50,060 nucleotides of DNA, from positions 1 through 50,060 of the forward strand of contig NZ_JAUYTS010000196.1 in the NCBI RefSeq assembly GCF_030695085.1, written 5' to 3'. The position numbers and the translations under genes are program-made. Below are positions 49,704 through 50,060 of the stretch, piece by piece. Source of the DNA: Falsiroseomonas sp. GTDB taxonomy: Bacteria; Pseudomonadota; Alphaproteobacteria; Acetobacterales; Acetobacteraceae. Under the pieces are notes generated by a model, which was given only the letters and a program-made list of their open reading frames with translations, had not been told where the DNA came from and did not search any database. Within the stretch, counting starts at the first letter, position 1. Each line of letters starts with the position of its first letter.

Positions 49704-50060
49704 AAGCCCCTTTTTAAGCAGGCTGGCTGCGGTGGGGTGGGCCTTCATTTGCGTTCTGTCGATCATCAGCCGATCAGGCGGTCCAGCCTCGGAAGCCGGC
49801 GCCGCGAAGATGCGGTCGAACACGCCAAGGCTCCAGCGCGCGAAGCGTGTTGTAGCGCGTCTCGTGCTGCCCGTATGCAACGGGCGCATCGCTCCACTCT
49901 AGCCGGTGGCGGATGACGTAGATGATGCCGCTGATCACCCGGCGGTCATCCACCCGCGGCACGCCGTGCGAGCGCGGGAAGTGGGGCGACAGGCGACGCA
50001 TCTGGGTGAGCGTCAGCAGGAAGGGCAGTGCGGACATGGCGGGACCTCCGCCACATCCAG
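49700..50060 (-). mobile_element. Truncated, frameshifted IS5-family element
   Basis: On the minus strand a transposase of the IS5 (DUF4096) type starts at 50037 with GGAGGT upstream: LTLTQMRRLSPHFPRSHGVP, then VDDRRVISGIIYVIRHRLEW and YGQHETRYN. The frame then breaks: TACAACACGCTTC where TACAACCGCTTC is expected, an extra A at about 49867. The continuation in the next frame reads RFARWSLGVFDRIFAAPA, PDRLMIDRTQMKAHPTAASLLKKGLF, after which IS630 sequence begins. The catalytic second half is missing, so it is dead. Its outer end lies beyond the window. Confidence 0.8.

Overview
The window is about 70% GC or more over most of its length. Its genes are tightly packed, with frequent ATGA, GTGA and TGATG stop/start overlaps. 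The gene content (complete pqqABCDE, TonB-ExbB-ExbD, YejBEF-type and Phn-type transporters, a Zur-boxed AztD, paired DUF1501/DUF1800 proteins) suggests a chromosome of an alphaproteobacterium, most like Acetobacteraceae (Roseomonas-like). That placement is inference from gene content and composition; no marker gene for taxonomy is present.

Layout. 1-6.8 kb: the end of a YejB-like permease, then one long gene fusing a YejE-type permease to a double YejF-type ATPase, a heme-utilisation (HemS/ChuX-like) protein, a PhyH-type dioxygenase, a DUF533 protein and an enolase-superfamily enzyme. 6.8-10.3 kb (minus): a phosphonate-type importer, phnD-phnC-phnE-phnE. 10.4-14 kb (plus): an AI-2E family transporter and an envelope/stress group (PepSY-like, CsbD, PRC-barrel, lipoprotein). 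14.2-19.4 kb (minus): DUF1501/DUF1800 pair, MoaD/ThiS-like plus BNR-repeat pair, and an ArsR-SRPBCC-DUF1579 operon with its operator over the start codon. 19.5-23.7 kb: HpcH/HpaI aldolase, then exbB-exbD-tonB behind a Fur-like box.

23.8-30.4 kb: ilvD, a cold-shock protein, a protein with possible ATPase-like and acetyltransferase-like parts, a HisC-like aminotransferase and an MFS transporter. 30.4-33.5 kb (minus): pqqABCDE. 33.7-37 kb: aztD with a near-perfect Zur operator, a small protein, and a YeeE/YedE-DUF302 sulfur-related pair. 37-45.1 kb: a catabolic-looking cluster in which a branched-chain-type ABC importer (substrate-binding protein, LivH, LivM, LivG, LivF) encloses a short-chain dehydrogenase and is flanked by an alpha/beta hydrolase and a Baeyer-Villiger monooxygenase. 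These match the alcohol to ketone to lactone to hydroxy-acid scheme.

45.5-50 kb: tRNA-Gln(UUG), an RTX-type M10 metalloprotease, then a markedly AT-richer segment with a compact three-gene exosortase cassette: a tiny signal-peptide protein with a PGPLLGAGLP-type sorting tail, the exosortase, and an uncharacterised accessory protein. The window ends in nested transposase remnants (an IS5-family fragment abutting an IS630-family fragment). The AT-rich exosortase cassette next to broken insertion sequences is the best candidate for a horizontally acquired, little-described system here.
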